7,496 bases of DNA from Myxococcales bacterium (GTDB taxonomy: Bacteria; Myxococcota; Myxococcia; Myxococcales; Myxococcaceae): contig VFKJ01000982.1 of the NCBI GenBank assembly GCA_009885595.1, positions 1 to 7,496 on the forward strand. Reading direction: 5' to 3'. This document shows positions 1 to 6,789 of this stretch, piece after piece. The position numbers and the translations under genes are program-made. The stretch's first letter is position 1; every line of letters begins with the position of its first letter. The notes under the pieces were generated by a model that searched no databases, was not told the origin of the DNA, and was given only the letters and a program-made list of their open reading frames with translations.

Positions 1-1
1 C

Positions 2-364
2 GTGGCAGACCTCAGCCCTGGCACCCGCACGGATCCGTTGCTGGCCGACACCGACAGCGGCGGCCTGCCTGACGGCGCGGAAGACGCGAACCACAACGGG
101 CGCGTGGACAGCGGGGAGACCAACCCGCTCGCCGCGTCCGACGACATCCCGCGCGCCCCCGACGCCGACAACGATGGAGTGCCCGACGCCACGGACAACT
201 GTCCCCAGGTGGCCAACGCCACCCAGGCCGACGCCGACAAGGACGGCGTGGGCGACGCTTGCGAGGCGGGCGGGTGTGGCTGCGCTGCCGCCGACCCGGG
301 CGGACTGCTTCCGCTGGTCCTGGCGCTCTGGGGCGCCTGGGCTGTGCGGCGACGCCGAAGCTGA
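2..364 (+). CDS. C-terminal part of a TSP3-repeat surface protein with MYXO-CTERM sorting tail (5' end outside the window)
   Basis: The reading frame is open to the left edge, so the GTG at position 2 is probably not the start. In the visible 120 residues, Asp/Asn/Gly-rich repeats (about 9-44 and 54-87) follow the thrombospondin type 3 pattern, with DxDxDG-type runs such as DADNDGVPD and a DNCP element. These repeats bind calcium and usually form rigid stalks in secreted proteins. The tail has Cys-Gly-Cys at 92-94, a hydrophobic segment at about 101-115 and four arginines at 116-119. That order matches the MYXO-CTERM sorting signal, which in myxobacteria is thought to be processed by an intramembrane myxosortase so that the protein ends up on the cell surface. 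The N-terminal functional domain is missing, so the activity cannot be named. The sorting-tail call is firm; the role is unknown. Confidence 0.85.
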   Translation: MADLSPGTRTDPLLADTDSGGLPDGAEDANHNGRVDSGETNPLAASDDIPRAPDADNDGVPDATDNCPQVANATQADADKDGVGDACEAGGCGCAAADPGGLLPLVLALWGAWAVRRRRS

Positions 365-492
365 ACAGCCGCCTCCGGAGAGCACGCCACCGCCGTGAGG
401 CAGCGTGGGGGCCGCCGCCCAGAGGTCGTTGACCGCGATCGGCTGCAGCGCAGTTCTGCCACGCAGGAGGCCGTGGCCTTGATCCTGCATGA

Positions 493-520
493 CCTCCTTG
501 GCAGCTCTCACGCGAGGAGG
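493..520 (+). promoter_or_regulatory. Possible hairpin masking the ribosome binding site of the DUF748 gene
   Basis: CCTCCT at 493-498 is the exact complement of AGGAGG at 515-520, the Shine-Dalgarno sequence of the gene starting at 526, with a 16-base loop between them. Pairing would hide the ribosome binding site. A second AGGAGG at 465-470 could compete for the same CCTCCT, giving an alternative pairing that would free the real site. The complementarity is seen directly; a regulatory role is inference. The stem is only 6 bp, so chance is quite possible. Confidence 0.3.
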
Positions 521-525
521 ACTCG

Positions 526-1740
526 ATGCGTGGCCATGCGCCGCCGCTGACGCACTCAGATCGTCCTGCCCCCCGAGGAGCGCACCACCGGCCATGGTAC
601 CGGCTGAAGAAGGTGTGGTTGCCGCCGCTCATCCTGGTGACCCTCTTCCTGGTCGTCTTCTATGGGCTCGACCCGGTGGTGGAATGGCAGACGCGCGAGC
701 GGTTCAAGCTGCTCGAGCCTGCCTACAAGGTGACGTTCGACGACGCCTCGCTCCAGCCCACGCGCTTCAACTACGCGGTGACGGGCGTGAAGGTGACGCA
801 GCCTGGCGGCGAGGCGCACCCGTACTTCATGGTCGATCGCATGGAGCTGGGCGTCTACGGGAAGGAGCTGCTCAACTTCCACATCGTCGCGTACATGGAG
901 TTGGAGAAGCCGCGCCTCAACTTCATTGCCGCGGAGAAGAAGGAACAGCAGCAGCTCGAGCCGAAGGTGCCCGACCTGTCGGAGAAGCTGCTTCAGATGG
1001 TTCCCCTCATGGTCGATCGAATTCAGCTTCGCCAGGGGGCGGTGCTCTTCACCGACAAGACCAGGCCCGACTTCCCGAAGATCTGGCTCCATCACGTCGA
1101 CGGCACGGTGGAGAACCTCGCCACTCGCGCGGCCCTGGCTCGAGGCGAGCCGACCTCGATTGCGCTCTCCGGCACGCTCCAGGAATCAGGCGAGCTCTCG
1201 GTCTTCCTCACCGCCGACCCCCTCGCCAAGGGGCTGTTCTTCGCGGGCCGGGCCAACCTCGCCAACTTCCAACTCAAGGAACTGAGCAACATCATGGCCT
1301 CCGAGAGCGGGCTGAGCGTCTCCGAAGGCACGCTCGATCTCTTCGCCGAGTTCGACTGCCGCGCCGGAAAGCTCGAGGGGGGAATCAAGCCGGTGCTCAA
1401 GAACGTGAAGGTGGTTCAAGGAAAGCCAGGCATCGGGAACGCGGTCAAAGCCTGGCTGGCGGACACCGCGGTGAAGGTGTTCAGCGACCGGGTGGGGGAT
1501 CGGAAGGCAGTGGCCACCGTCATTCCGCTGCGGGGCGACATCACCAAGCCTGAGCTGCAGCTCTGGCCAGCCGTCATCGGCGTGCTCCGCAACGCCTTCG
1601 TGATCGGCGTCTCCGAAGGCTACGCGCGGCTGCCCCCGCTGGAGGCGACCGAGAAGGAAGGGCCGGTGAAGCAGTTGATCGAGGGCCTCGACAAGAGGGA
1701 CGCCCCCAAGGCCCAACCGAAGAAGGGTGAAGAGCCATGA
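526..1740 (+). CDS. AsmA-like DUF748 domain protein, inner-membrane anchored
   Basis: This 404-residue protein has a basic N-terminus, one membrane helix at about 30-48 and a long predicted periplasmic body (about 55-372). The body has the alternating beta pattern of the DUF748/AsmA-like group: MVDR elements at 102-105 and 162-165, a 'GAVLFTDKTRPDF' stretch near 171, and a closing 'PLRGDITKPELQLWP' stretch near 334. AsmA-like proteins such as TamB and YhdP are large periplasmic proteins implicated in moving lipid between membranes or in outer-membrane assembly; DUF748 members are less well understood. At 404 residues this is a short version. The tail (about 373-404) is charged and low in complexity. 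The start is fixed by GAGGAGG at 514-520, five bases before the ATG. Its stop overlaps the start of the next gene as ATGA, so the two are probably translated together. The family call is by pattern recognition; the function is not established. Confidence 0.8.
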   Translation: MRGHAPPLTHSDRPAPRGAHHRPWYRLKKVWLPPLILVTLFLVVFYGLDPVVEWQTRERFKLLEPAYKVTFDDASLQPTRFNYAVTGVKVTQPGGEAHPYFMVDRMELGVYGKELLNFHIVAYMELEKPRLNFIAAEKKEQQQLEPKVPDLSEKLLQMVPLMVDRIQLRQGAVLFTDKTRPDFPKIWLHHVDGTVENLATRAALARGEPTSIALSGTLQESGELSVFLTADPLAKGLFFAGRANLANFQLKELSNIMASESGLSVSEGTLDLFAEFDCRAGKLEGGIKPVLKNVKVVQGKPGIGNAVKAWLADTAVKVFSDRVGDRKAVATVIPLRGDITKPELQLWPAVIGVLRNAFVIGVSEGYARLPPLEATEKEGPVKQLIEGLDKRDAPKAQPKKGEEP

Positions 1741-2234
1741 AGACCAAGGTCATCCTGGCAGCAGCGGTGGCGTTGATCGGTGCGGGTTGCGTTCACTCCG
1801 AGAAGACCGACCTCGGCGCCGACCAGCCCAAGGCCGCCCCGGAAGAGCAGCAGCAGGGGCAGGCCGCGCAGGAAGCGAAGGCCGAAAATGCGGTGAAGCC
1901 GAAGGGCGAGCAGTCCGCGCGCCCAGCAGACACCCGCCCGCCGGCGGAGGAAGGACGCCCCGAGCTCTCCTCGTCGGCCTCGGGGCTGCTCACGCCGGAC
2001 GGCCCACGGCTCATTCAAGAGGCGCTGGCTGACAGGGGCTACCTCTCGAAGGACCACCGCACGGGCGAGCTCGACAACGAGACGGCGGCGGCGCTGCGGA
2101 AGTTCCAGGCGGATGAAGAGGTCGCTCGCACCGGCTACCCCGATCGCGAGACGGTGAGGAAGCTGGGCCTCTCGGTGGCCAAGGTCTTCAAGGCCACGGA
2201 CAACTCCAGATCAAACCCCGACCTGCGCCGGTAA
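1737..2234 (+). CDS. Lipoprotein with C-terminal peptidoglycan-binding domain (PG_binding_1 type)
   Basis: The 165-residue product begins with a lipoprotein signal peptide: MKTK, a hydrophobic core, then GAGC with the lipidated Cys at 18. The Gly at -3 is less usual than Leu. Residues 19-82 are a low-complexity linker rich in Ala, Glu, Lys, Gln and Pro, as expected for a tether crossing the periplasm. Residues about 86-145 match the three-helix peptidoglycan-binding fold: LIQEALADRGYL, then G-x-L-D-x-E-T, AALRKFQ, and a closing TGYPDRETVRKLGL. No catalytic domain is present, so it probably anchors or positions something on the cell wall. Its ATG overlaps the stop of the DUF748 gene (1737-1740), which suggests coupled translation and a shared job in the envelope. 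Whether it sits in the inner or outer membrane cannot be decided here; Val and His follow the Cys, with no Asp at +2. Confidence 0.85.
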   Translation: MKTKVILAAAVALIGAGCVHSEKTDLGADQPKAAPEEQQQGQAAQEAKAENAVKPKGEQSARPADTRPPAEEGRPELSSSASGLLTPDGPRLIQEALADRGYLSKDHRTGELDNETAAALRKFQADEEVARTGYPDRETVRKLGLSVAKVFKATDNSRSNPDLRR

Positions 2235-2254
2235 AGCGCACCTCCAGCAGCATT

Positions 2255-2273
2255 CGAAGCGGTCAGAGCTTCG
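2255..2273. terminator. Weak inverted repeat between two convergent genes, possible terminator
   Basis: CGAAGC (2255-2260) and GCTTCG (2268-2273) are perfect complements around a 7-base loop. They lie in the 28-bp gap and the end of the minus-strand gene, whose stop codon falls in the loop. A bidirectional terminator would fit between convergent genes, but the stem is only 6 bp and neither side carries a T run. This is a candidate only. Confidence 0.22.
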
Positions 2274-3015
2274 CGAGCGCGGCTTCGGCCTGCGCGGCCC
2301 AGTCAGCGCCATCGGGATCTTTGCGCGCGCGCCCCAGCTCAGCGGCTTTCCGATACGCCGCCTTCGCGCCTTCGGCCTCACCGGTGGCCTCGAGGCACTC
2401 GCCCAGCACCAGGTGGTTGAGGGGATGATCGGGCCCGTGCGCCACCGCCTGCTGCGCGGCTGCCAGCGCGTCGTCTGAATTCCCCGGTCCCGCGGGCCAC
2501 GAGGGCGCGCGCACCAGCAAGAGCGCCAGCACCCGAGAAGGTCCGCCTTCATCGAGCGAGGGTTCCTGCGCGGCGGTCTTCTTCAGCAGGTCGATGACGC
2601 GCGAGAGCCCGGTGAGCGCGGTGAGCTTGTGTTCTCGAATGCGCAGCCCCATCGCGACGGCCTGAAAGTAATCGCAGGTGGCCGAGTCGGGCTTTCGCTG
2701 CTGGCACCGCTCTCCCGCGGCCGTGGCCTCGTCAGCGAGCGCTTTTCGATCTGCCTGCGCGCCGTGCTCGAGCAACCAGCCGACCGTGCGCACCACCCCC
2801 ACGTCGCCCTCGATCCCCGAGGCATCGGCGGCCGCGGCAGACTGAAACAGGCTCAGCGCCTTGCGCACCGCCCCCACGTCAGGCCGCTGGGCCCACGCCG
2901 CTTCCGCGTCGCGCAGCCCCGCCTCTACCGAGCTGATCTCCTCGAGCTGCCGCGGGGGCACCGCCTTCGGGCACGCCGTCAGCCCCATCAACAGGAGGAG
3001 CGCGAATCGCTTCAC
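2263..3015 (-). CDS. TPR lipoprotein resembling the TatT component of TRAP transporters
   Basis: This 250-residue protein has a clear lipoprotein signal (hydrophobic run, then LTAC, with the lipidated Cys at 15). The rest is helical and Ala-rich with tetratricopeptide-like repeats, clearest at about 181-230, where two helices are separated by GPDHPLN. Several features resemble TatT proteins: a Cys pair before a helix (104 and 114), and 'GGPSRVLALLLVRAPSWP' at about 157-173 followed by a GNSDDA turn. TatT proteins are trimeric periplasmic TPR proteins that partner a solute-binding subunit. The start codon is GTG and overlaps the upstream gene's stop by four bases (GTGA, 3012-3015), so it is probably made together with the PhnD-like protein. 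No good Shine-Dalgarno is seen before it, which fits translational coupling. The lipoprotein and TPR calls are strong; the TatT match is tentative and from memory. Confidence 0.75.
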   Translation of the reverse strand: MKRFALLLLMGLTACPKAVPPRQLEEISSVEAGLRDAEAAWAQRPDVGAVRKALSLFQSAAAADASGIEGDVGVVRTVGWLLEHGAQADRKALADEATAAGERCQQRKPDSATCDYFQAVAMGLRIREHKLTALTGLSRVIDLLKKTAAQEPSLDEGGPSRVLALLLVRAPSWPAGPGNSDDALAAAQQAVAHGPDHPLNHLVLGECLEATGEAEGAKAAYRKAAELGRARKDPDGADWAAQAEAALAKL

Positions 3016-3866
3016 TTTCCGTACGCCTTCTTCGCCGCCCCCAACGCCGCCTCATCGAGCGGGGCGAAGCCCGTCAGCCGCACGCCCTCGAGCGCCGTCT
3101 TCCCCTTCTCCACCGAGGGCAGCTTCAGGAACGCGCCCGACGCCGCCTTCCACGCTGCCGCGCTCAGCTTGGTGCCCACCGTCGACACCACCGCCACCGG
3201 CACCTTCGGGCCCGTGAACACCACCTCCAGCTCGGCACCGAACGGTAACGTCGGCAGCGCCTCGAGCTGCTCCGCGTCGAGCACCACCGCCAGCTTCTCC
3301 GTCCCCGCAGACGCCTTGCGCAAAGCCGAGAGCACCTGGCCTCCGCTCGTCACCTTCACGGTGGCCGGGAGCGGACCAAAGCCCTCCAGCGCGACTTTGG
3401 TGACGAAGTCCGGGGCATAGCCCGCGGTGGAGAACACCGAGTAGCCCTCGAGATCCGCCACCTTCTTCACCGCGCCCTTCTTCGCCACCAGCGCCCAGCG
3501 CTGCGTCGCCTCCAGCCCCTGCTGCACCACGGCGAGGCGCGCCTCCAGGCTCAGCTTCTTCTCGTGCGAGAGGAAGAACGGCAACGGCACCAGCGCCAGC
3601 ACCACCTCGGGCTCGGCCAGGCGCGCCAACCCCACTTTCTCCTGCGGGAAGTACGCCGCGCTCAGCGAAGCCTTCGGCCAGCCCGCCAGCTCAGCGAGGG
3701 CGAGCGAGAGGTCGTCCATGCGCGACTGCGCTTCTTGCGTGGTGCCGGGGTACCCAGGCGCACAAAAGACGAGGGCGCGCTTCGTGCTCGGAGCAGCTGA
3801 GGGCGCCGCGGCGCTGACCGTGAGCGCAGCCAGGGTGAACAGGAGAGAAGGGAGCCGGGGTCGCAT
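3012..3866 (-). CDS. PhnD-like periplasmic substrate-binding protein
   Basis: This 284-residue protein starts with a signal peptide (basic start, hydrophobic core about 7-20, likely cleavage at Ala-rich positions 19-26). The mature part looks like the two-lobed PhnD/phosphonate-type binding fold: an opening strand 'ALVFCAPGYPGT' (31-42), 'LALVPLPFFL' (90-99), a hinge-like 'VADLEGYSVFSTAGYAPDF' (136-154), and late strand 'KVPVAVVSTV' (221-230). I chose the ATG at 3864-3866 because the signal peptide begins there. The frame stays open to 3965 upstream, but that extension would run into the divergent gene and lacks signal character. No clear Shine-Dalgarno is visible. No ABC permease or ATPase lies nearby, so the ligand and any transport role are unknown; it may act as a sensor or as a partner of the TPR lipoprotein it overlaps. 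Confidence 0.75.
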   Translation of the reverse strand: MRPRLPSLLFTLAALTVSAAAPSAAPSTKRALVFCAPGYPGTTQEAQSRMDDLSLALAELAGWPKASLSAAYFPQEKVGLARLAEPEVVLALVPLPFFLSHEKKLSLEARLAVVQQGLEATQRWALVAKKGAVKKVADLEGYSVFSTAGYAPDFVTKVALEGFGPLPATVKVTSGGQVLSALRKASAGTEKLAVVLDAEQLEALPTLPFGAELEVVFTGPKVPVAVVSTVGTKLSAAAWKAASGAFLKLPSVEKGKTALEGVRLTGFAPLDEAALGAAKKAYGK

Positions 3867-3925
3867 GCAGCATGTGTAAGCGGCGCGATGCCGCTTGTCG
3901 TGATGGGTATAAGGCCGCGGGAACC
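3867..3925. promoter_or_regulatory. Short divergent promoter region between the PhnD-like and RND genes
   Basis: Only 59 bases separate two divergent start codons, so signals for both genes must fit here or run into the coding regions. The only AT-rich block is GTATAAG at 3907-3913. TATAAG could act as a -10 element for the plus strand, which would leave a leader of only a few bases before the ATG at 3926. On the minus strand the same block reads CTTATAC. No convincing -35 element at normal spacing is visible on either strand. A divergent promoter is inferred mainly from gene layout. Confidence 0.45.
3878..3896. repeat. Perfect 7-bp inverted repeat, candidate operator or leader hairpin
   Basis: AAGCGGC (3878-3884) and GCCGCTT (3890-3896) are exact complements around the 5-base spacer GCGAT. 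It sits in the divergent intergenic region. If the minus-strand transcript begins near the AT block at 3907-3913, the repeat would lie in its leader, ending 11 bases before the PhnD-like start codon. It could be a binding site for a dimeric regulator or an RNA hairpin affecting translation. Neither is shown; the repeat itself is certain. Confidence 0.45.
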
Positions 3926-6196
3926 ATGGACGATCGCACTCGGTTGGAAAAACTATTCGCGGCAATCATCGCGCGCCGGGGCCTGGTCGTGGCGTTCTGG
4001 CTCCTGCTGCTGCCGGTGGGTGCATGGTTGGCACTCCAGATTCCCAGTGAGGGCTCCATCGATCGGCTGGTGGTGGAGGCCGACCCCGACGTCGTGCTCA
4101 CCCGCTCCTTCCAGAAGGTCTTCCCCGAGGGCAAGCAGGTGGTGCTGATGTTCGAGCCCGCGGGCGACCCCTTCGCGCCCGAGGCGGTCTCCGAGCTGGG
4201 GGCCCTGGAAGCCGCGGTGACGAAGCTGAAGGACGTGGTGCCGTTCTCCGCGCTCACGCTCTTCAAGCGCAGCGGCGCCCCGCTCGACGCGGCGAAGTAC
4301 CGCGAGTTCGCCCTGGGCACTCCGCTGCTGCGCAAGCAGGGGCTGGTGGGCGATCACCACCTCTCGCTGGCGGTCACCTTCACCGCGAAGAACGCGAAGG
4401 AGCGCGACGAAACCCTCGACCAGCTCGATCTCGTGCTCGCGCAGGTGCCCCACCCGGTGCTCGGCGTCGCCCGCCGGGTGGGCCAGCCCTACGTGGAGCA
4501 GTGGATCGAAGCGGAGACGGCGAGCGCCACCGTGCGCTACTTCCCCCTCTTCGGCGCCTTCGTGGTGGTGCTGGTGCTCGCGCTCTACCGTTCCCTGCGC
4601 GCGCTGGGCGCGATCCTCATCACCCTGGGGGTGACCGTCGCGCTGGCGTTCGGCCTCGGGCACCTGTTCGGCTTCTCCCTCACCCTCGTCTCTGAGCTGG
4701 TGCCGTTGGTGGTGCTGGTCACCGCCACCAGCACGCTCGTCTACCTGCACTCCCGCTACATCCAGCAGCCCCTCGACGTGCCGCTCGAGCGGCACCACGT
4801 GTTCTCGCTGGCCAACAAGGCGCTGCCGGTGACCGCGTCCATCGTCGCCGCGCTGCTGGGCTTCGCCGCGCTGGCGGTGTCCCAGATTCGGCCCATTCGC
4901 GAGCTGGGGGTGTGGACCGCCGCGGGCCTGGCGCTCTCGTGGCTCACCGCCTTCACCCTCTTCCCCGCGCTGCAGCGGATCTTCAAGGCGCCCACCCGCC
5001 AGGGACAGCTGGCCGCCGGTGGGCTCTACGCGCGCCTGGCCGACGCCCTGCCCCAGTTCACCTATCGCTTCCGGTGGCTGCTGTTGAGCTGCGCGACGGT
5101 GGTGGCGGCCGCCGGCGCGGTGGCGCTCTTCGGGCTGCCGGGCGTGCTCAGCCCGATGCGGCTGGAGATCGACGCGGTCGAGTACATCGATCCCGAGCTC
5201 CCGCTGCGCAAGGACATGATGGCCTACGAGAAGGCCATCGCCGGGCTCGCCGCGGTGCGCGTGTGGGTGAAGGCGCCCGAGGGCGCGATGGTCGAGCCGC
5301 AGACGCTGCAGGCGCTCGATCGGTTCACCGCCGCCGTGGAGCAGGACCCCAGCGTCACCTCCGTCATCGGGCCCACCACGCTCTTGCGCCTGCGCCGCTA
5401 CATCGCGGGCCAGGGCGACACCCTGCCCGCCGATCCAGAGGCCTTCGCGGAGGCGACCGCGGATCTCGAGCAGCTGCTGCTCACCGAGCAGGAGCTGCGC
5501 GGCTTCATCGACTTGAAGACCCTGGGCGAGGCGCAGCTGATGGTGGTCACGAGGCGCGGTGACGCGGTGTCCTACGAGGCGCTGAGAGGCCGCATCGAGG
5601 CGCTGTGGAAGGCGGAGCAGGCGCGATCCCCCGTGCTGGCCAACGCCAGCGCCACGGTCACGGGCGAGGCGATCATGCAGTCGAAGATCGGCGCGCACCT
5701 GGTGCCCACGCTCACCGAGAGCTTCGGCCTCACCGCCGCCCTCATCTTCCTCACCTTCCTGGTGGTGTTCCGCAGCGGCGCGGCGCGGGTGATGGCGATG
5801 GTGCCCTCGGTGTTCGCGATCCTCGCCACCTTCCTGGTGATGCGCCTGACGGGAATTCCCCTCAACGTCGCCACCATTCTCATCGCCACCACCGTGCTCG
5901 GCACCACCGAGAACGATCAAGTGCACTTCTTCCACCACTACCAGGAAGCGAAGAAGGACGGCGCCAGCGCCGAGAAGGCGATGCTGCACACCCTGCACGT
6001 GTCCGGTCACGCCATCATCTACGCGACGCTGATCAACGCGAGCGGCTTCCTCGCCCTGGCCTTCTCCAACCTGCCGCCCATGCGCCAGTTTGGCGTGGTC
6101 ACCAGCATCGCCTTCGCCTTCTCGATGCTGGCCGACTTCACCGCCCTCCCCGCGGCGCTCTGGGTGGTGATGCGCGCGAAGCCCGATCCCCGCTGA
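3926..6196 (+). CDS. RND/MMPL-superfamily exporter
   Basis: The product is 756 residues from the ATG at 3926 and has the duplicated RND plan. TM1 (about 19-37) is followed by a large periplasmic loop (38-205), TM2-TM6 (206-349), TM7 (384-403), a second large loop (404-597) and TM8-TM12 (598-745). It most resembles the predicted exporters of COG1033/MMPL type, which export lipids or hydrophobic compounds using the proton gradient; HpnN is a larger relative. The region 'LGTTENDQVHFFHHY' (658-672) in TM10 and 'ASGFLALAFSNLPP' (705-718) are family landmarks. The usual intramembrane Asp is altered: TM10 has Glu662, Asn663, Asp664, and the matching TM4 site has Ser269. An upstream ATG at 3872 would add 18 residues, but they are basic and Cys-containing, with no ribosome site. 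No outer-membrane channel or adaptor gene is adjacent. The substrate cannot be told. Confidence 0.88.
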   Translation: MDDRTRLEKLFAAIIARRGLVVAFWLLLLPVGAWLALQIPSEGSIDRLVVEADPDVVLTRSFQKVFPEGKQVVLMFEPAGDPFAPEAVSELGALEAAVTKLKDVVPFSALTLFKRSGAPLDAAKYREFALGTPLLRKQGLVGDHHLSLAVTFTAKNAKERDETLDQLDLVLAQVPHPVLGVARRVGQPYVEQWIEAETASATVRYFPLFGAFVVVLVLALYRSLRALGAILITLGVTVALAFGLGHLFGFSLTLVSELVPLVVLVTATSTLVYLHSRYIQQPLDVPLERHHVFSLANKALPVTASIVAALLGFAALAVSQIRPIRELGVWTAAGLALSWLTAFTLFPALQRIFKAPTRQGQLAAGGLYARLADALPQFTYRFRWLLLSCATVVAAAGAVALFGLPGVLSPMRLEIDAVEYIDPELPLRKDMMAYEKAIAGLAAVRVWVKAPEGAMVEPQTLQALDRFTAAVEQDPSVTSVIGPTTLLRLRRYIAGQGDTLPADPEAFAEATADLEQLLLTEQELRGFIDLKTLGEAQLMVVTRRGDAVSYEALRGRIEALWKAEQARSPVLANASATVTGEAIMQSKIGAHLVPTLTESFGLTAALIFLTFLVVFRSGAARVMAMVPSVFAILATFLVMRLTGIPLNVATILIATTVLGTTENDQVHFFHHYQEAKKDGASAEKAMLHTLHVSGHAIIYATLINASGFLALAFSNLPPMRQFGVVTSIAFAFSMLADFTALPAALWVVMRAKPDPR

Positions 6197-6243
6197 CCTG
6201 CCTCGACGGCCAGCTGGCACAGCCAATGCTCACTCCCAAAGGC

Positions 6244-6249
6244 AGGAGG
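6244..6249 (+). promoter_or_regulatory. Strong ribosome binding site of the NTF2-like gene
   Basis: AGGAGG lies five bases before the ATG at 6255 and fixes that start. It is one of only two strong Shine-Dalgarno sequences in the window. The other precedes the DUF748 gene. Confidence 0.8.
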
Positions 6250-6254
6250 CTTTC

Positions 6255-6692
6255 ATGGCCACGAAGAGTACCGAGACCGAGGAGCTGTTGGGGCTGGAGC
6301 GGAAGTACTGGGACGCGCTCAAGAACCGGGACGCGGCGACCGCAGCCGAGCTCAGTGACGATCCGTGCGTGATCGCGGGCGCGCAGGGGGTGGGCAGCTT
6401 CTCCCCCAAGCAACTGGGCGCCATGGTGAACGACGGGCGCTTCGAGCTGCGCAACTACCGCATCATGGAGAAGGACGCCGCGGTGCAGATGATCGGCACC
6501 GATGTCGCGGTGCTCGCGTACCGGGTGCACGAAGACCTCGTCGTCGACGGCAAGCCGGTGCAGCTCGACGCCGCCGATTCCAGCACCTGGATCAAGCGGG
6601 AAGGCAAGTGGCGCTGCGCGCTGCACAACGAGACGATCCTCGGGGATCCGTTCGGGCGCGATCGCAACTTGAAGCCCCAACCCCAGGAATAG
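6255..6692 (+). CDS. NTF2-like / DUF4440-type small protein
   Basis: This 145-residue soluble protein has the cone-shaped NTF2 pattern. A long N-terminal helix (about 7-34, with EEL, YWDALKNRD and AATAAEL) leads to a first strand 'CVIAGAQGVGSFS' (38-50). A second helix follows (51-60), then strands ending with 'DSSTWIKREGKWRCALHNET' (108-127), whose W-x6-W-R ending is typical of DUF4440/SnoaL-like proteins. The family includes small-molecule-binding proteins, isomerases and many members of unknown role, so no reaction can be assigned. There is no signal peptide, so it should be cytoplasmic. It lies 58 bp after the RND gene and has its own strong ribosome site. Co-transcription with the RND gene is possible but unproven. 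The short tail 134-145 is polar and probably disordered. Confidence 0.82.
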   Translation: MATKSTETEELLGLERKYWDALKNRDAATAAELSDDPCVIAGAQGVGSFSPKQLGAMVNDGRFELRNYRIMEKDAAVQMIGTDVAVLAYRVHEDLVVDGKPVQLDAADSSTWIKREGKWRCALHNETILGDPFGRDRNLKPQPQE

Positions 6693-6789
6693 AAGGCGGC
6701 GAGCTCTCTTCCGGCGCGAGCTGGGCCGCGAGCGTCACCTGCTTGAAGAGCGGGGGCACAGGGCGGCGAGCGAGTAGCGTTTCGCGCCG

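Noticed and set aside
1..490. A minus-strand frame opening at ATG 490-488 behind an AAGGAGG-like sequence and open to the left edge.
   Set aside because: The AGGAGG core ends only two bases before the ATG, too close for a normal ribosome site. The frame mirrors the codons of the TSP3 gene, which in high-GC DNA stays open by chance.
489..1553. A 354-codon plus-strand frame starting at ATG 489.
   Set aside because: It overlaps the DUF748 gene in another frame, the AGGAGG before it is 18 bases away, and the product is Arg/Gly/Ala-rich with no recognisable fold.
3867..3965. Upstream extension of the PhnD-like protein to an ATG at 3965.
   Set aside because: It would overlap the RND start, lacks a ribosome site, and would bury the signal peptide 33 residues inside the protein.
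6209..6218. A 10-bp palindrome GCCAGCTGGC between the RND and NTF2-like genes.
   Set aside because: Palindromes of this length are expected several times by chance in a window of this size, and there is no spacer or T run to make it a terminator.
3953..6226. A 757-codon open frame on the minus strand opposite the RND gene.
   Set aside because: Its product is dominated by His, Arg, Gln, Glu and Gly with no domain pattern, as expected for the antisense of a high-GC membrane-protein gene. The plus-strand frame has clear RND features.
6693..6789. Repeated GCGAGC words in the gap before the PLD-like gene.
   Set aside because: The copies are short and irregularly spaced in GC-rich DNA, with no array structure or dyad.
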